Assembly: GCF_000350225.1 (NCBI RefSeq) | Contig: NW_005179389.1 | Span: 186,001 to 250,000 of the forward strand | DNA: 64,000 nucleotides | Reading direction: 5' to 3' | Source of the DNA: Chondrus crispus | Taxonomy: Eukaryota > Rhodophyta > Florideophyceae > Gigartinales > Gigartinaceae | Part shown: piece by piece, positions 55,025 through 64,000 of the stretch | Numbering within the stretch: position 1 is the first letter of the stretch | Layout of the letters: every line of letters starts with the position of its first letter | Position numbers and translations under genes: made by a program | Notes under the pieces: generated by a model | Told to the model about the DNA's origin: nothing | Databases searched by the model: none | What the model saw: the letters and a program-made list of their open reading frames with translations, nothing else

Positions 55025-55680
55025 CAGCATCACCCCTCATTCCGTTGTCGTCGTCCAACACCTCAGTGCTGCAAATAGACTTCAGCTACCTCGGACTAGT
55101 GTGGAAGTATTTTATCTTCTTGCATTGACTTCTTCTCAGATGACGCCTTGTGCACCTTGACCTGACACACGCATTCTCTCGTTTGCCCACTAACTCATCT
55201 CTCCATTGCCCATATCTTCATCGTGCCCTACAACGTAGTATCTTACACTAACACAACTGGCCGTATCGCCTGAGACAGCTCTTTCTCTACTTGTTGGCGT
55301 CGATGCCGCAGAAAGCCCGCTCGCCGCGGAGCGCCCGCTGGTACCGCCGCCAGCATCACCCCTCATTCCATTGTCGTCATTCAACACCGCAGTGTCGCAC
55401 ATAGCCTCGAGCGAACCCGGGCTAGTGTGCAAGTATTTTATCTTCTTGCGTTTGACTTCTTCTCAGGTGAGCCCATGCGCACCTTGCTCTGACACATGCA
55501 TTCTCTCATCCGCCCACTAACTCAGCTCTCCATTGCTCATACCTACATTGTGGCCCACAATGCAGTACCATGCACTGACACAACTGGCCGTACCGACTGA
55601 GACAGCTCTTTCTATCCTTGTTAGCCTCGATGCCACAGAGAGCGCGCTCGCCGCGGAGCGCCCGCTGGCACCGCCCCGCC
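55025..55680. repeat. Two tandem copies of a ~325-bp unit
   Basis: The unit begins CAGCATCACCCCTCATTCC at about 55025 and again at 55351. Both copies run through a TATTTTATCTTCTTGC stretch, TTCTTCTCAG, and GAGACAGCTCTTTCT to GCGCCCGCTGG near 55340 and 55665. Divergence is moderate. The TTCTTCTCAG in each copy resembles a 3' splice site, so the unit may have been an exon-intron segment. Confidence 0.8.
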
Positions 55681-56996
55681 CAGCCAAGATCCACAAAGGG
55701 CACGTCGAGCGCAAGCGTGGCGTGTTCAAGTACTCCAAGTGCCCGTCCGTCTTATGCCTGCGCCGCAACCTACTCCGCCACTATGTACGCCCTTGCGTCT
55801 TGCATCGCGCACCCCTCCTTCCCGCCCATGCTACCTGCCCATGCTAACACACACAGAAACTGCCCCCCCCGCAGTGCACTATCCACCAGGCAAAGCGCTC
55901 GATCAAGTGCCCTCTGCCCCCTCATGCGCCGCCTCCTTCGTTGAGCGTTTCGACATCGAGACCCACCCGCAGACGCGTGGCGCGCCTAGAAGCCCTGACG
56001 GCTGCTCGTTGGCAGACCGACCGGAGGCGGAAAGCGAACGGCCGCGCACAAGTGTGCCGCCACCAGCCAAAGACGAAGCGTCGGGTATAATTGGAGGCAG
56101 GCGCGTTAGACATGCCCGTCCAAAGGGTCGAGTCCGCGCGACAGACCGGCGTGTGCCGAGGCACCATCACACCGCCGACTCCAACCCGCCTGCAGGCACA
56201 CCTGCAAGACTCCTCCCGCCCTGCCCTGCCACACCTCGACAACCGCGCCAGCTTGCCGCTGCCCTCCCATGTCCCTCACGCGAGCGCGCAGCGAGTTTGG
56301 GAAGCGCGCTGACCTCGGCCTCCTTTCCGCGCCGCAGTGCACGACTTTCGCCACATGCGACTTAATTGTCTAATAAAATGGAATGCTTATTGCCCCAGAC
56401 TTCGACGACGGTCGCTACGCCTGGCAATATTGCCGCTGCCCGACGCGGTGTACATACTTGGCTGGAAATTGCTGCTGAATGCTGTCCTCGAAAGTACACC
56501 ATCTGCCACAATTTAATTGGACAACTTGTAATCCAGGGGAACACTTGTCAAAATGCTATTCAAGATACAATATAGTACAATCGATACACTGGGCCAAATG
56601 ACATAGGTTTTTTGTGGTTGTTCTTCTGACACTTGTCACAATCTCACAACGCTCTCTGTCCAGTACGACATGAACAAATGTACGAACATGAATGGACAAT
56701 GAAGCCCACGTACATAGAAATTACCATTCGGTAGGGAGAGACAAAAAATGCGAGCGGCGGGCCAATGGTTGTCCATTGAGCACGAGCGGTTGTTCGGTGG
56801 ACGTCCATTGGCAACGACGCCTGCCACTCAACCGCCAGTGCCCAACCACTGAACAACCATAAATGGCCAGTGGTTGGTGATGGTTGGCTTTGGTTGGCAA
56901 ATTGTAACCAACCAACGACCTCCATGCACCAACCACCAGGCCGCCAGAGTGGTCAACCACTGACCAACCATTCAGTGACCATGTTTTCTACTAGGG
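55681..56996. other. No supported gene; CCAACCA-rich stretch
   Basis: GC-rich sequence to about 56350 yields long spurious frames in all registers. From 56760 to 56990 CCAACCA and AACCACC words are dense, complementary to those at 44870-45070. No domain was recognised. Confidence 0.45.
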
Positions 56997-56998
56997 TT

Positions 56999-57225
56999 TG
57001 TTTGAGATCTCATCCACAGTAAGTGACGCCACTTCTGCCACACTCCTGACCCACCACGCATCCGTTTTTCTGACAGTTTGCTTTCTGCAAGTTGCTTGTT
57101 TGTTTGAGATCTCATCCACAGTAAGTAACGCCACTTCTGCCACAGTTCTGACCCACCACGCATCCATTTTTCTAACAGTTTCCATTCTGCGAGTTGCGTG
57201 TTCGGTTGAAATCTCATGCGGAGAC
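56999..57225. repeat. 102-bp tandem repeat, 2.2 copies
   Basis: The unit TGTTTGAGATCTCATCCACA begins at 56999 and 57101 and is partially repeated near 57201. Each of the first two copies contains CAGTAAGT, a good match to a 5' splice site. Together they form an 85-codon open frame that is most likely incidental. Confidence 0.85.
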
Positions 57226-57901
57226 ACGAATGTGCTGCAGACGTTCGGTAAGTGAGCGCTTTCTCTAGCCAATGCCGTTTTGCGATTACCTACAAAGCTG
57301 TAACGTAAGTTCGCACATTCTGTAACACATTGAAAGTGTCGAAGAACTGTTCCGACCAAGCCTCACAGCGTTCCTTGTCTCACTGCAGGTCAACCGGCCC
57401 GTCGTGTAACTCAGGAACAGGTAAGCCATCAGTACACCCTCCTTGGTCTCTCACAATTCTAATGCACCATCATGACGTACTGTCACCGTAACCGACCTCT
57501 CCTGTTATGTTTTTTGGCGTTGATTGTCGTATTTAACGGAAGCGCAGTGAACCATCGCCGCCGTATTTCGGTAATTGGACGAGGTAGATGTGGTGTATGT
57601 AGCCGTAACAATACTCTTTGGTTGCTACAAATAAATGTGATGTGAACGACGCTGGAACTGCCATCGGTTCCATCCTTCGGGATTGGACCGTTTCTGGACC
57701 AGCGGGGTGACATCACCTTTGCAAGAAAGGTATTGGACTAACAATTCATTGACTGAGAGTAGGTCGGAGCATTACGTCTAGTGCTGCATTGGAGCTGCGA
57801 ATAGAGACATATTTTCATTGCCCTGGAGCAGCAAAACATGGTCGTCGGTGGCTGCGCATATGCAGCGATGATCACCGTCTCATTATTGCACCAATGTAAA
57901 A
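57226..57901. other. No supported gene; splice-donor-like words
   Basis: GTAAGT or GTAAGC occurs at about 57249, 57305 and 57420 in addition to those in the upstream repeat. This could mark exons of an intron-containing gene, but no protein motif supports it. Confidence 0.35.
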
Positions 57902-58113
57902 GCGTTTGGCCCTGCGAGACCAGCCCGTGTACAGCGCCAGCCAGCCATCTACCGCCGCAGGCCAGGTAGAGCCGCTGTGCCATAACTATCCCGATTTTCA
58001 GCCAATGGCGTTTGGCACTGCGAGACTTACCTGTGTGCAGCGCCAGCCAGCCATCTACCGCCGCAGGCCAGGTAGAGACGCTGTGCCATAACTATTCCGA
58101 TTTTCAGCCAATG
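57902..58113. repeat. 106-bp tandem duplication
   Basis: Copies at 57902-58007 and 58008-58113 share AGCGCCAGCCAGCCATCTAC, GCCGCAGGCCAGGTAGAG and CGATTTTCAGCCAATGGCG with few differences. Confidence 0.88.
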
Positions 58114-58152
58114 GCGTTATTGGTAAAAAATGTGCAAAATCGCGATATGAAA

Positions 58153-59661
58153 TCAACAAGCGTTGCTACATTTATGACGCATTTTTTGCTGGCCCGGACC
58201 AAAATATTTGCGCAGATTTTTTATTGCCTCCGATAGGCTGATTTGACCTTCCTGTGTGTGATCATCGAGTATTATGGTGGCAGTAGAGTTGTTGTTTTGG
58301 TTCAGTAGAACGGGGGTGCCGTGGCAGGTGGGAGGTGGAAGGGGTTGTTTTCTTGATTGTGTAGACCCGGGGTCGCGGAAGGGGTCGTACGAGATAATCA
58401 GAGGCACGAAAGCGGGTGGTTTTCTTGGTGGTGAGGTTCCATGTGACGTAGTGGGTGGGGTCTCACGGTATAGGTAGCGGTGGAGTTGTGCGCGGGGTTG
58501 GAGCTTGGTTTTTGGTGCAGGGTTCGTCACGTACCCGTGTTGGCCGAAGGGAAGTGGTGTGGTGATGTTAGCTGGGGGGACCAGAGGCGCTCTGGGAGTT
58601 GTTTGTGGGAGCGATGAGGGGGGGGGGTGTACGTACGATGTGGGAGGTGACTGCGGGATTGGGTCGGGTTCGGTGTTCCACTTGGTGGGATGGTATTGGT
58701 GTGGTGGGGTTGTGGGGCGAGTGGGGGCTTGTTGCCAGTTGGCCTGGGCGGCGGTGGGTGGACGGTTGGCATAGTGTGGGTGGACTGCACTGTGGTGGAC
58801 ATTTTCACGCATTTTAGATATGCTTTCGTCTGTGTCGTGCGACGGGGTGCCATGGCAGGAGCACCATTTGCCGCGCCAGTAGTTGGGGCGGCGGGCATTG
58901 CGGTTGCCGCGAGGGGGTTATATTGACGCGGCAGTCGGGAGTGAGGTGGGCGTGCTTGGTTGGCGAGCTGGGGTGCTTGCCTGGACAGGTAATGTTCTGC
59001 GTGAAGGAGGTATGCCTCTATTTGTTGAATGAGCAGCAGACTGTATTGAGCATGGAGATTCAGGGCGATGTGGTTGTAATCCGGGTGATCACGCAAGCCA
59101 TCGAGTAAGAACTGTGCAGCGGTGCCTTTGTCCTGTATGCCGGGGTAGTTGACGGCACGCATCCGGGTCCGTATGTTCTTGTGAAGTGTAAAGTATTCGA
59201 GCATAGGTGTTCTAGGTTTCAGGGTGGTCTCGCAAACGAGGGCGCTCAGGAGATAGGGGCCAATGCTGGGGTTGACAGTGGTGATCTCGTGGAGTCTGTT
59301 GCGAAAGTCGTGAGGAGCGAGGAGAAGATCTGCGTCGGAGAGGAGAGATCGAACTTCTTCAGAGAGGCTGTGGAATATCAGTGCCAGGGCAAGACGTTTC
59401 TTGCGGGTGAAGGGACGGATGTCTGTCGGTTAGATGGGGAGGGGGGTTGGTGTCCAGATGTTCGTCACAATTGTTGATAGAGGCCACGAGGAATAAGTTG
59501 TTGTGCCAGTAGCTGAAATTGGCGAGTGTTAGTTGAGTGACGGAGGTGCGCGGGCAGTCGGGCGTGGGAGGGAGATCTATGTTGGGGGGGGGTTGATGAG
59601 AGATGTTGACGTTGTTGGGGGATAGTAGGTCAGGGATGGGGGGGAGTCTCAGGGGGACCAA
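58153..59661 (-). pseudogene. Retroelement gag, frameshifted
   Basis: Minus-strand frames in order: 59661-59359 (MVPLRLPPIPDLLSPNNVN, then LTLANFSYWHNNLFLVAS), a frame change near 59350 and a middle region with LAPHDFRNRLHEITTVN. Next is 59204-58527 (MLEYFTLHKNIRTRMRAVNY, LDGLRDHPDYNHIALNLHAQ). After another frame change a Pro/Thr/His-rich tail runs to 58153. The order (L-T-x-x-NF-x-x-W, then helical capsid-like, then basic Pro-rich) is that of Gag proteins of LTR retrotransposons, copia-like in style. No pol follows toward lower coordinates, so it is a fragment. Confidence 0.55.
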
Positions 59662-59683
59662 TGGTTGACTTGGGGGAGGGGTG

Positions 59684-59790
59684 GATCGGCCGGGGGCCGG
59701 TTGGGGTGCTTGTTTGATGTGATGATCGGCCGTGGGCCGGTTGGGGTGTTTATGTGATGTGATGATCGGCCGTGGGCGGCATGGGTGAGG
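59684..59790. repeat. 40-bp tandem repeat, ~2.6 copies
   Basis: GATCGGCCGTGGGCCGGTTG begins at 59684 (one change), 59724 and 59764. It lies between the gag start and its putative 5' end. Confidence 0.88.
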
Positions 59791-60043
59791 GTTGAGGGAA
59801 AAGGAGATGAAGAGGGTGGGCAGTGGGAGCGGAAAAGGAAAAGGGCCTATAACCCGTAGGAGAGACCCAAGACCTTAGTCGTGTTTACTGAGGGAAGGAG
59901 CGACGACGGTGTTAAATACCGTGGAGGGGCTATGTACACGTGTAAGATACGATGACATTCATTGCAGAATTCTGCAAAAGAGTTTTCAGTGTAATGTGTT
60001 TTGTTCACAAGTGCAGAAATCATTTCTCATTTCTGCAGGGGTA

Positions 60044-61864
60044 TACCCTTCCCCAAAAGGGTGATTTGGAGAAAAAGGGTAATTTAGAGAGCGTTGATTT
60101 TCCCCTTCCAAGATCAAATCTTCCATATTACCTCAACCTCATCCCCCTAACAACCTATTCATGCTATCCCTTTTGATGCGCAGATACCGGGCCCTGTCTA
60201 GCCCAATTCGAAAAAGAATTGGCATTTTTGGAGCACAATGCCCTTCAGTTTAGAACCGGAAAACGTGCCCCACCATGGCTGCAACAGATTCCGTCCGATT
60301 GCCAGCACAATAGTGACTTTGTCGCTGCGAAAGCAGTCCACAGTTGCGGAAAAAGGGACTCATCATGGAAGTTTCCGTGTTGCACAGTTGACGCTTCAGA
60401 GTAAGCATCTAAAAATCATCATCATCGCCTCACCGTCTGGAAAGGTTTTCCCTCCGTTTTTTTGTTTTTGCAGGGGTCAACCAGATGCAGAACTGGTTTG
60501 AGCCCCTGCCAGGCGCAATATTCAAGGACGCATCGGGGGCGGGACATTGGCTCCCAGGAGCTGACTGGATGCCTGAGAATGCGTGCAGAGTTGGTTCACA
60601 GACTGGATCTATGGTGAAATATCTTATGCCCCGTCTCATCGATCATTTTGATAGGCATTTGAGAAAAATTGTGCCACCTGGGGTACCGGTGTGCTTGACG
60701 TTGGACGGACATTCTTCACGAAACGGATGGGACTGGTTGATGAGCTGCTGTGAGAAAAATATGGAAGTCATACAAAGCCCGGCAAATACATCGCACTTTT
60801 TGCAACCGTGCGATTCTCATATTAATAAGACATTAAACCCACAATAAGAGCCACAGTTGACTATCTCACACAGTTTGCGACTATGGATTTGGGAACAATT
60901 AGCATGAAGCTCAAGCTAGCTATATCGGGATACCATTCACTTACTGAGGATATTGTAATGAGATCTTTTTATTGACGTTGGCCTTTGGCCAATGGACTAC
61001 AGGTTCTTGAAGAGTCATCCTGGTGCTGTAAGCCGTCTTTCCGATTCATCGACAAATCAGGAAGGGACCTCTGCAAGCTCTGCAGCGTGCTCACAGAGCC
61101 TTTGTGACCGTATTACAGTGCGCAAAGTGAAAGATGCACTCGAAAAAGACATACTGGCCAGCAAAACAGTCGGAATTATTCTGGAAATTGTGCATGATCA
61201 TCAGAAGATCGACTCTGCTTTCGAAAAATATAGTATGTTGAGCTGCACAGTTGTGAACGGGAAAGGAAAACAGGCTGAATCACGCCCAGTGCTGCAACAT
61301 GGAACCCCCGCTCTATATTTTACACATAGGGAGCTCGTGAGGGGACACCAAGAACGCCAAGTTGCTGCTGCTGCTGCTAAAGAGGCAAGAGAAGAGCTCA
61401 AGAAGGAAAAAGGCGCAAAAAGAACAACTGAGGCTTCAAAAAGAAGAAGCCAAAAGGATGAAAAAGATACGAAAATTGGCGATTTCCAATGCACAAACTG
61501 CTTCCCCCCAACGTTTTGAGTGTTTCGACCGCTCCAAGCAGTGCAGAACAGCACCGAAGACCGTAGTGGCATCTTTGGGAGAACGTTCCATGGAAGAGAA
61601 CGATGTTGTGGAGGCGCTGGTCACGCTTCATGCGCATGACATGGACACTCCAAATTGCTCTCTCCTTCCAGGAGGCCACTTGTGATGAATAGACAAATGT
61701 GAATATCTCAAAAATATACTTTTCTGACCAATCTGAAGCTACTAACGAGCTTTCGACCCAGTTTTGTATGTCACGGGGCCGAATGTTTTATATTATACTA
61801 ATAAATCTGTTTGTTTTTGCCATATTTCAAAGTTGACTCCAAATTACCCTTTTGGGGAAGAGTA
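60044..61864 (+). mobile_element. pogo-like DNA transposon with TA target duplications
   Basis: Terminal inverted repeats of 26 bp lie at 60046-60071 and 61837-61862 (core TTCCCCAAAAGGGT; two mismatches). TA dinucleotides stand outside both ends (60044-60045 and 61863-61864). The 1.8-kb element encloses a pogo/CENP-B-type transposase remnant on the plus strand. This is the best-delimited DNA transposon in the window. Confidence 0.85.
60238..61685 (+). pseudogene. pogo/CENP-B-like DDE transposase, decayed
   Basis: The frame at 60238-60501 ends HLKIIIIASPSGKVFPPFFC. The frame at 60485-60847 reads WLPGADWMPENACRVGSQTG, then VCLTLDGHSSRNGWDWLMSC (catalytic Asp in the L-D-G-H-S-S motif) and ANTSHFLQPCDSHINKTLNP (final acidic residue in L-Q-P-x-D). 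A stop at 60847 precedes 60992-61519, whose tail is a Lys/Glu-rich coiled-coil-like region (KEAREELKKEKGAKRTTEAS). The remainder reaches 61685 in another frame. The DNA-binding N-terminus is not visible; it may be deleted. The DDE motifs match the pogo branch of Tc1/mariner, in agreement with the TA target sites. Confidence 0.7.
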
Positions 61865-61869
61865 GTTAC

Positions 61870-62825
61870 GGTGAGCCCACCACGCCTTGCCCAAAATTGC
61901 AAAAGCAGACATTTGTCCTCCGGTAATTGGATCTACTATCTTTTAATCAAACCGTGCTCTGGGGGAGGTGGTGATTCAGAGATGAACCCCACCGCGCCTG
62001 TAACACGATACTTCTATCATATTCAGGGTCACTCCAATTAGGCTACAAGTCTGTCGTAGAAATACATCTGGCGCAAAGAAGCAAGCTACTGCGCGCGTCT
62101 GTTCCAAAATTGGCGGCAACTTTTGCTCGTCACTTGCCCGCTCTCCATAACATGTAGGCTCCTGTTTGGGAATTATCAACTCGGCAAGTACACTACGCTT
62201 TCAATTCCTATTATGGACTCTGGAAGCGATTCCGATGATGCTATCGCGGCATATTTCATGCTTCCTCTATTTACTGCTGCTGTCGCTGGCGCTCTGGTCT
62301 CTCGGCAGCACAGAGAGCGTCCGCGGTCCGGAGGGAAGTTCGGAGGATCAAGAATGGGAAAGGCGATGAGCAGAGATCGCCACCGCCATCGAGACCCTTA
62401 CCCTTTTTCCTCACTCTTACTGCCGAGTTATCAGTCTTAGTAACCACCTCAGCCATTGCCTGCACTTCTCAGAAGACGAGAAGGAGGCAGAAGATTGTAA
62501 ATGTCCACGAGCGAAGGCTGCGCAACACTCCCTTTTGCGCCCCACACTATTGATGGGACTGCAATCAATCCAGCCACAAAGCCATTTCGAAGAGCTTTGG
62601 TAGCGCGGTAACCACATGAAATTCAGATGTTTTCTGTACCGTTACTATAGAACGAAGATCGTCCAAACGGCGCTTTGGACAAAAATCTCGACTAAATAAT
62701 TTTGGTTTGGAAAAGAATCCCACCCAAATTCTAAACTTTAGGACAAATGCTGGCGCGGTGGGGTTCAAAATCTCTTCCATCGGTCCAAATTTTAGGACTC
62801 AAATTTTGTTGGCGGTGGGGTCACC
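61870..62825. repeat. Possible worn fold-back element
   Basis: GGTGAGCCCACC at 61870-61881 pairs with GGTGGGGTCACC at 62814-62825 with one mismatch. Inside, GAACCCCACCGCGCC at 61984 pairs exactly with GGCGCGGTGGGGTTC at 62751. The spacing of the two pairs is not symmetrical and no target duplication was found, so this may be a composite. No gene is seen from 61865 to 63050 beyond these repeats. Confidence 0.35.
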
Positions 62826-63103
62826 CTTGTCTGACCGCACATGACAGGCTGTCATTAGAGAGGAGTATATACACCTAGAGACGACGACGAGTAAAGGAAG
62901 AGGGCTATCCCCCGTGTTCACACAGGTTATAGGCATCATTACGCAACCACGCGCCGATGCTGCCAACTCCAACAAGCCACCACAACGACACGATACGATC
63001 CCTCCCAGCACGTAGGACAACGCGGAGAAACAACCCGCCCGCCGCAGCACCAATCGATCAACTCACGTACAGACCTCCCATACGCACAAGCACATCCCCA
63101 AAC

Positions 63104-64000
63104 ATGGAACGATGAACCGAAGTCCCAACCCTCAATCCCGACAACTACGGCCCGTGGTTCGTTGCGCTACGCTCCGCCGCGTACGCCACCGGAACGATCC
63201 ACCAACTAGAAGGCAACCCCGAACCCCCGACACAAGAAGACGAGCACCACACATTTCAGCGCGCCAAGCACGTGCTGCTCGGCAAGATCATAACGAGCAT
63301 CCCGAGCGACATTGCCAACCTGGTACTCACACCGACGAGTGAACCAACGCCATACGATCTGGTAAAGGCGATCACGGCACACCTCGACACTGCCAACGCT
63401 GACGACCAAAAATACCTCAAACAAAGGCAGAACAGGCACACTTCACACACGGAATGACGCTCCAGGAATACGTCACGATCCACGAGGGAATCAGGGCCAA
63501 GATGATGGCGGCACGCTATCCGGAAATAAAGGACACGAGGACAACGGTCACATTCATGATCGACGGGCTGAGATACAACCCCACAACGGCACCCATAGGC
63601 ATGCAACTCATAGCCCTCAACCCAGCCACAGTGAAGGAGTTCGCACACCGGTACAACCGAATCGCACAGTACCAGAACGTCCTTTACTCAGACAACCCAG
63701 GCACCACCCCCCAACAGACCGGCACCAATCAGCCGCAGATGGGCCACACGCCAAACCCGCAGGCAACCCCTGCCACGTCAAATCGACAACCCCTGTCGAT
63801 ACCACCAACTGCGCGGCATCACTCAACCGCAACACACGGATGCAGAATGCCGCAACCCCAACCACCCGAAAAACAAAAGGGCACAAGGACACCCAAAAGC
63901 ACGAGTGGCATACAACCCCGAAGACGTATACGAAGACGAACAGCACGAACAATACGTCTACGACCCAAGGAACGACAACAGGAACCATGTACGTACATCC
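63104..64000 (+). pseudogene. Retroelement gag, partial, runs off the window
   Basis: ATG 63104 is followed after three codons by TGA (63113-63115). The same frame then reads VPTLNPDNYGPWFVALRSAA, TIHQLEGNPEPPTQEDEHHT, FQRAKHVLLGKIITSIPSDI and YDLVKAITAHLDTANADDQK, a UBN2/copia-type gag. Near 63430 the frame shifts to QAHFTHGMTLQEYVTIHEGI and MMAARYPEIKDTRTTVTFMI, then to Pro/Thr-rich sequence at the edge. At least two inactivating changes. The motif GGTTATAGGC at 62925 lies 170-180 bp upstream, as it does (minus strand, near 59850) before the other gag. Confidence 0.65.

Noticed and set aside
55739-56365. 208-codon plus frame in GC-rich DNA
   Set aside because: All six registers are open here; Arg/Pro/Ala composition without motifs.
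56998-57255. 85-codon frame across the 102-bp repeat
   Set aside because: The repeat length is a multiple of 3, which alone keeps the frame open; no recognisable domain.
1-64000. CRISPR arrays, operons, ribosome-binding sites and other prokaryotic features
   Set aside because: The content is eukaryotic; no regularly spaced identical repeats with unique spacers were seen.

Overview
This window looks like a transposon-rich, gene-poor stretch of a eukaryotic nuclear genome. Long single-exon reading frames, ~600-residue cysteine-rich secreted proteins, a Ser/Thr/Ala-Pro-linked secreted protein and a mixed load of decayed DNA transposons and LTR elements would fit a multicellular red alga (Florideophyceae, for example a relative of Chondrus). 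That placement is inference from style, not from a diagnostic gene. No tRNA, rRNA or CRISPR array was recognised. Most host-type genes are single-exon and most transposon genes are broken.

Layout. 1-6 kb: a small secreted protein with a Thr/Ala-rich linker (1090-1923) and otherwise sparse DNA with a perfect 53-bp palindrome (2821-2873). 6-12 kb: two closely related GCC2/GCC3-type cysteine-rich secreted proteins tail to tail (6115-7926 plus, 11787-9979 minus), the duplication extending into a shared TATA-box promoter; a retropepsin relic lies between them. 12.9-18.3 kb: a structurally complete Ty3/gypsy chromovirus with identical 231-bp LTRs and one uninterrupted 1607-residue Gag-Pol. 18.4-23.5 kb: a decayed piggyBac-like DDE transposase joined to a PD-(D/E)XK (YqaJ-like) nuclease, split by a 1013-bp solo LTR. 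23.5-30 kb: mostly non-coding, with hairpins, a short-motif cluster and a TA-flanked MITE-like element.

30-36 kb: a decayed Harbinger-type assemblage (Myb/SANT-like protein, NYN-domain protein, DDE_4 transposase), then a LINE relic with a restriction-endonuclease-like C-terminus. 36-45 kb: two LTRs of the same family as the solo LTR, in opposite orientation, each followed inward by a copy of the same gag-like gene; the right-hand one is also preceded by an integrase end fragment. 45-50 kb: fragments of host-like genes (ABCC transporter, eIF3i C-terminus, GH31 glycosidase). 50-55 kb: a CACTA/TNP2-like transposon with two divergent genes. 55-60 kb: several tandem duplications and a minus-strand retroelement gag. 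60-62 kb: a pogo-like transposon with 26-bp terminal inverted repeats and TA target duplications. 63-64 kb: a gag pseudogene running off the window.

How they fit together: the probable functional host genes are the secreted protein at 1.1 kb and the inverted GCC-repeat pair. Nearly everything else is a graveyard of nested mobile elements, with one apparently young element (12.9-18.3 kb).
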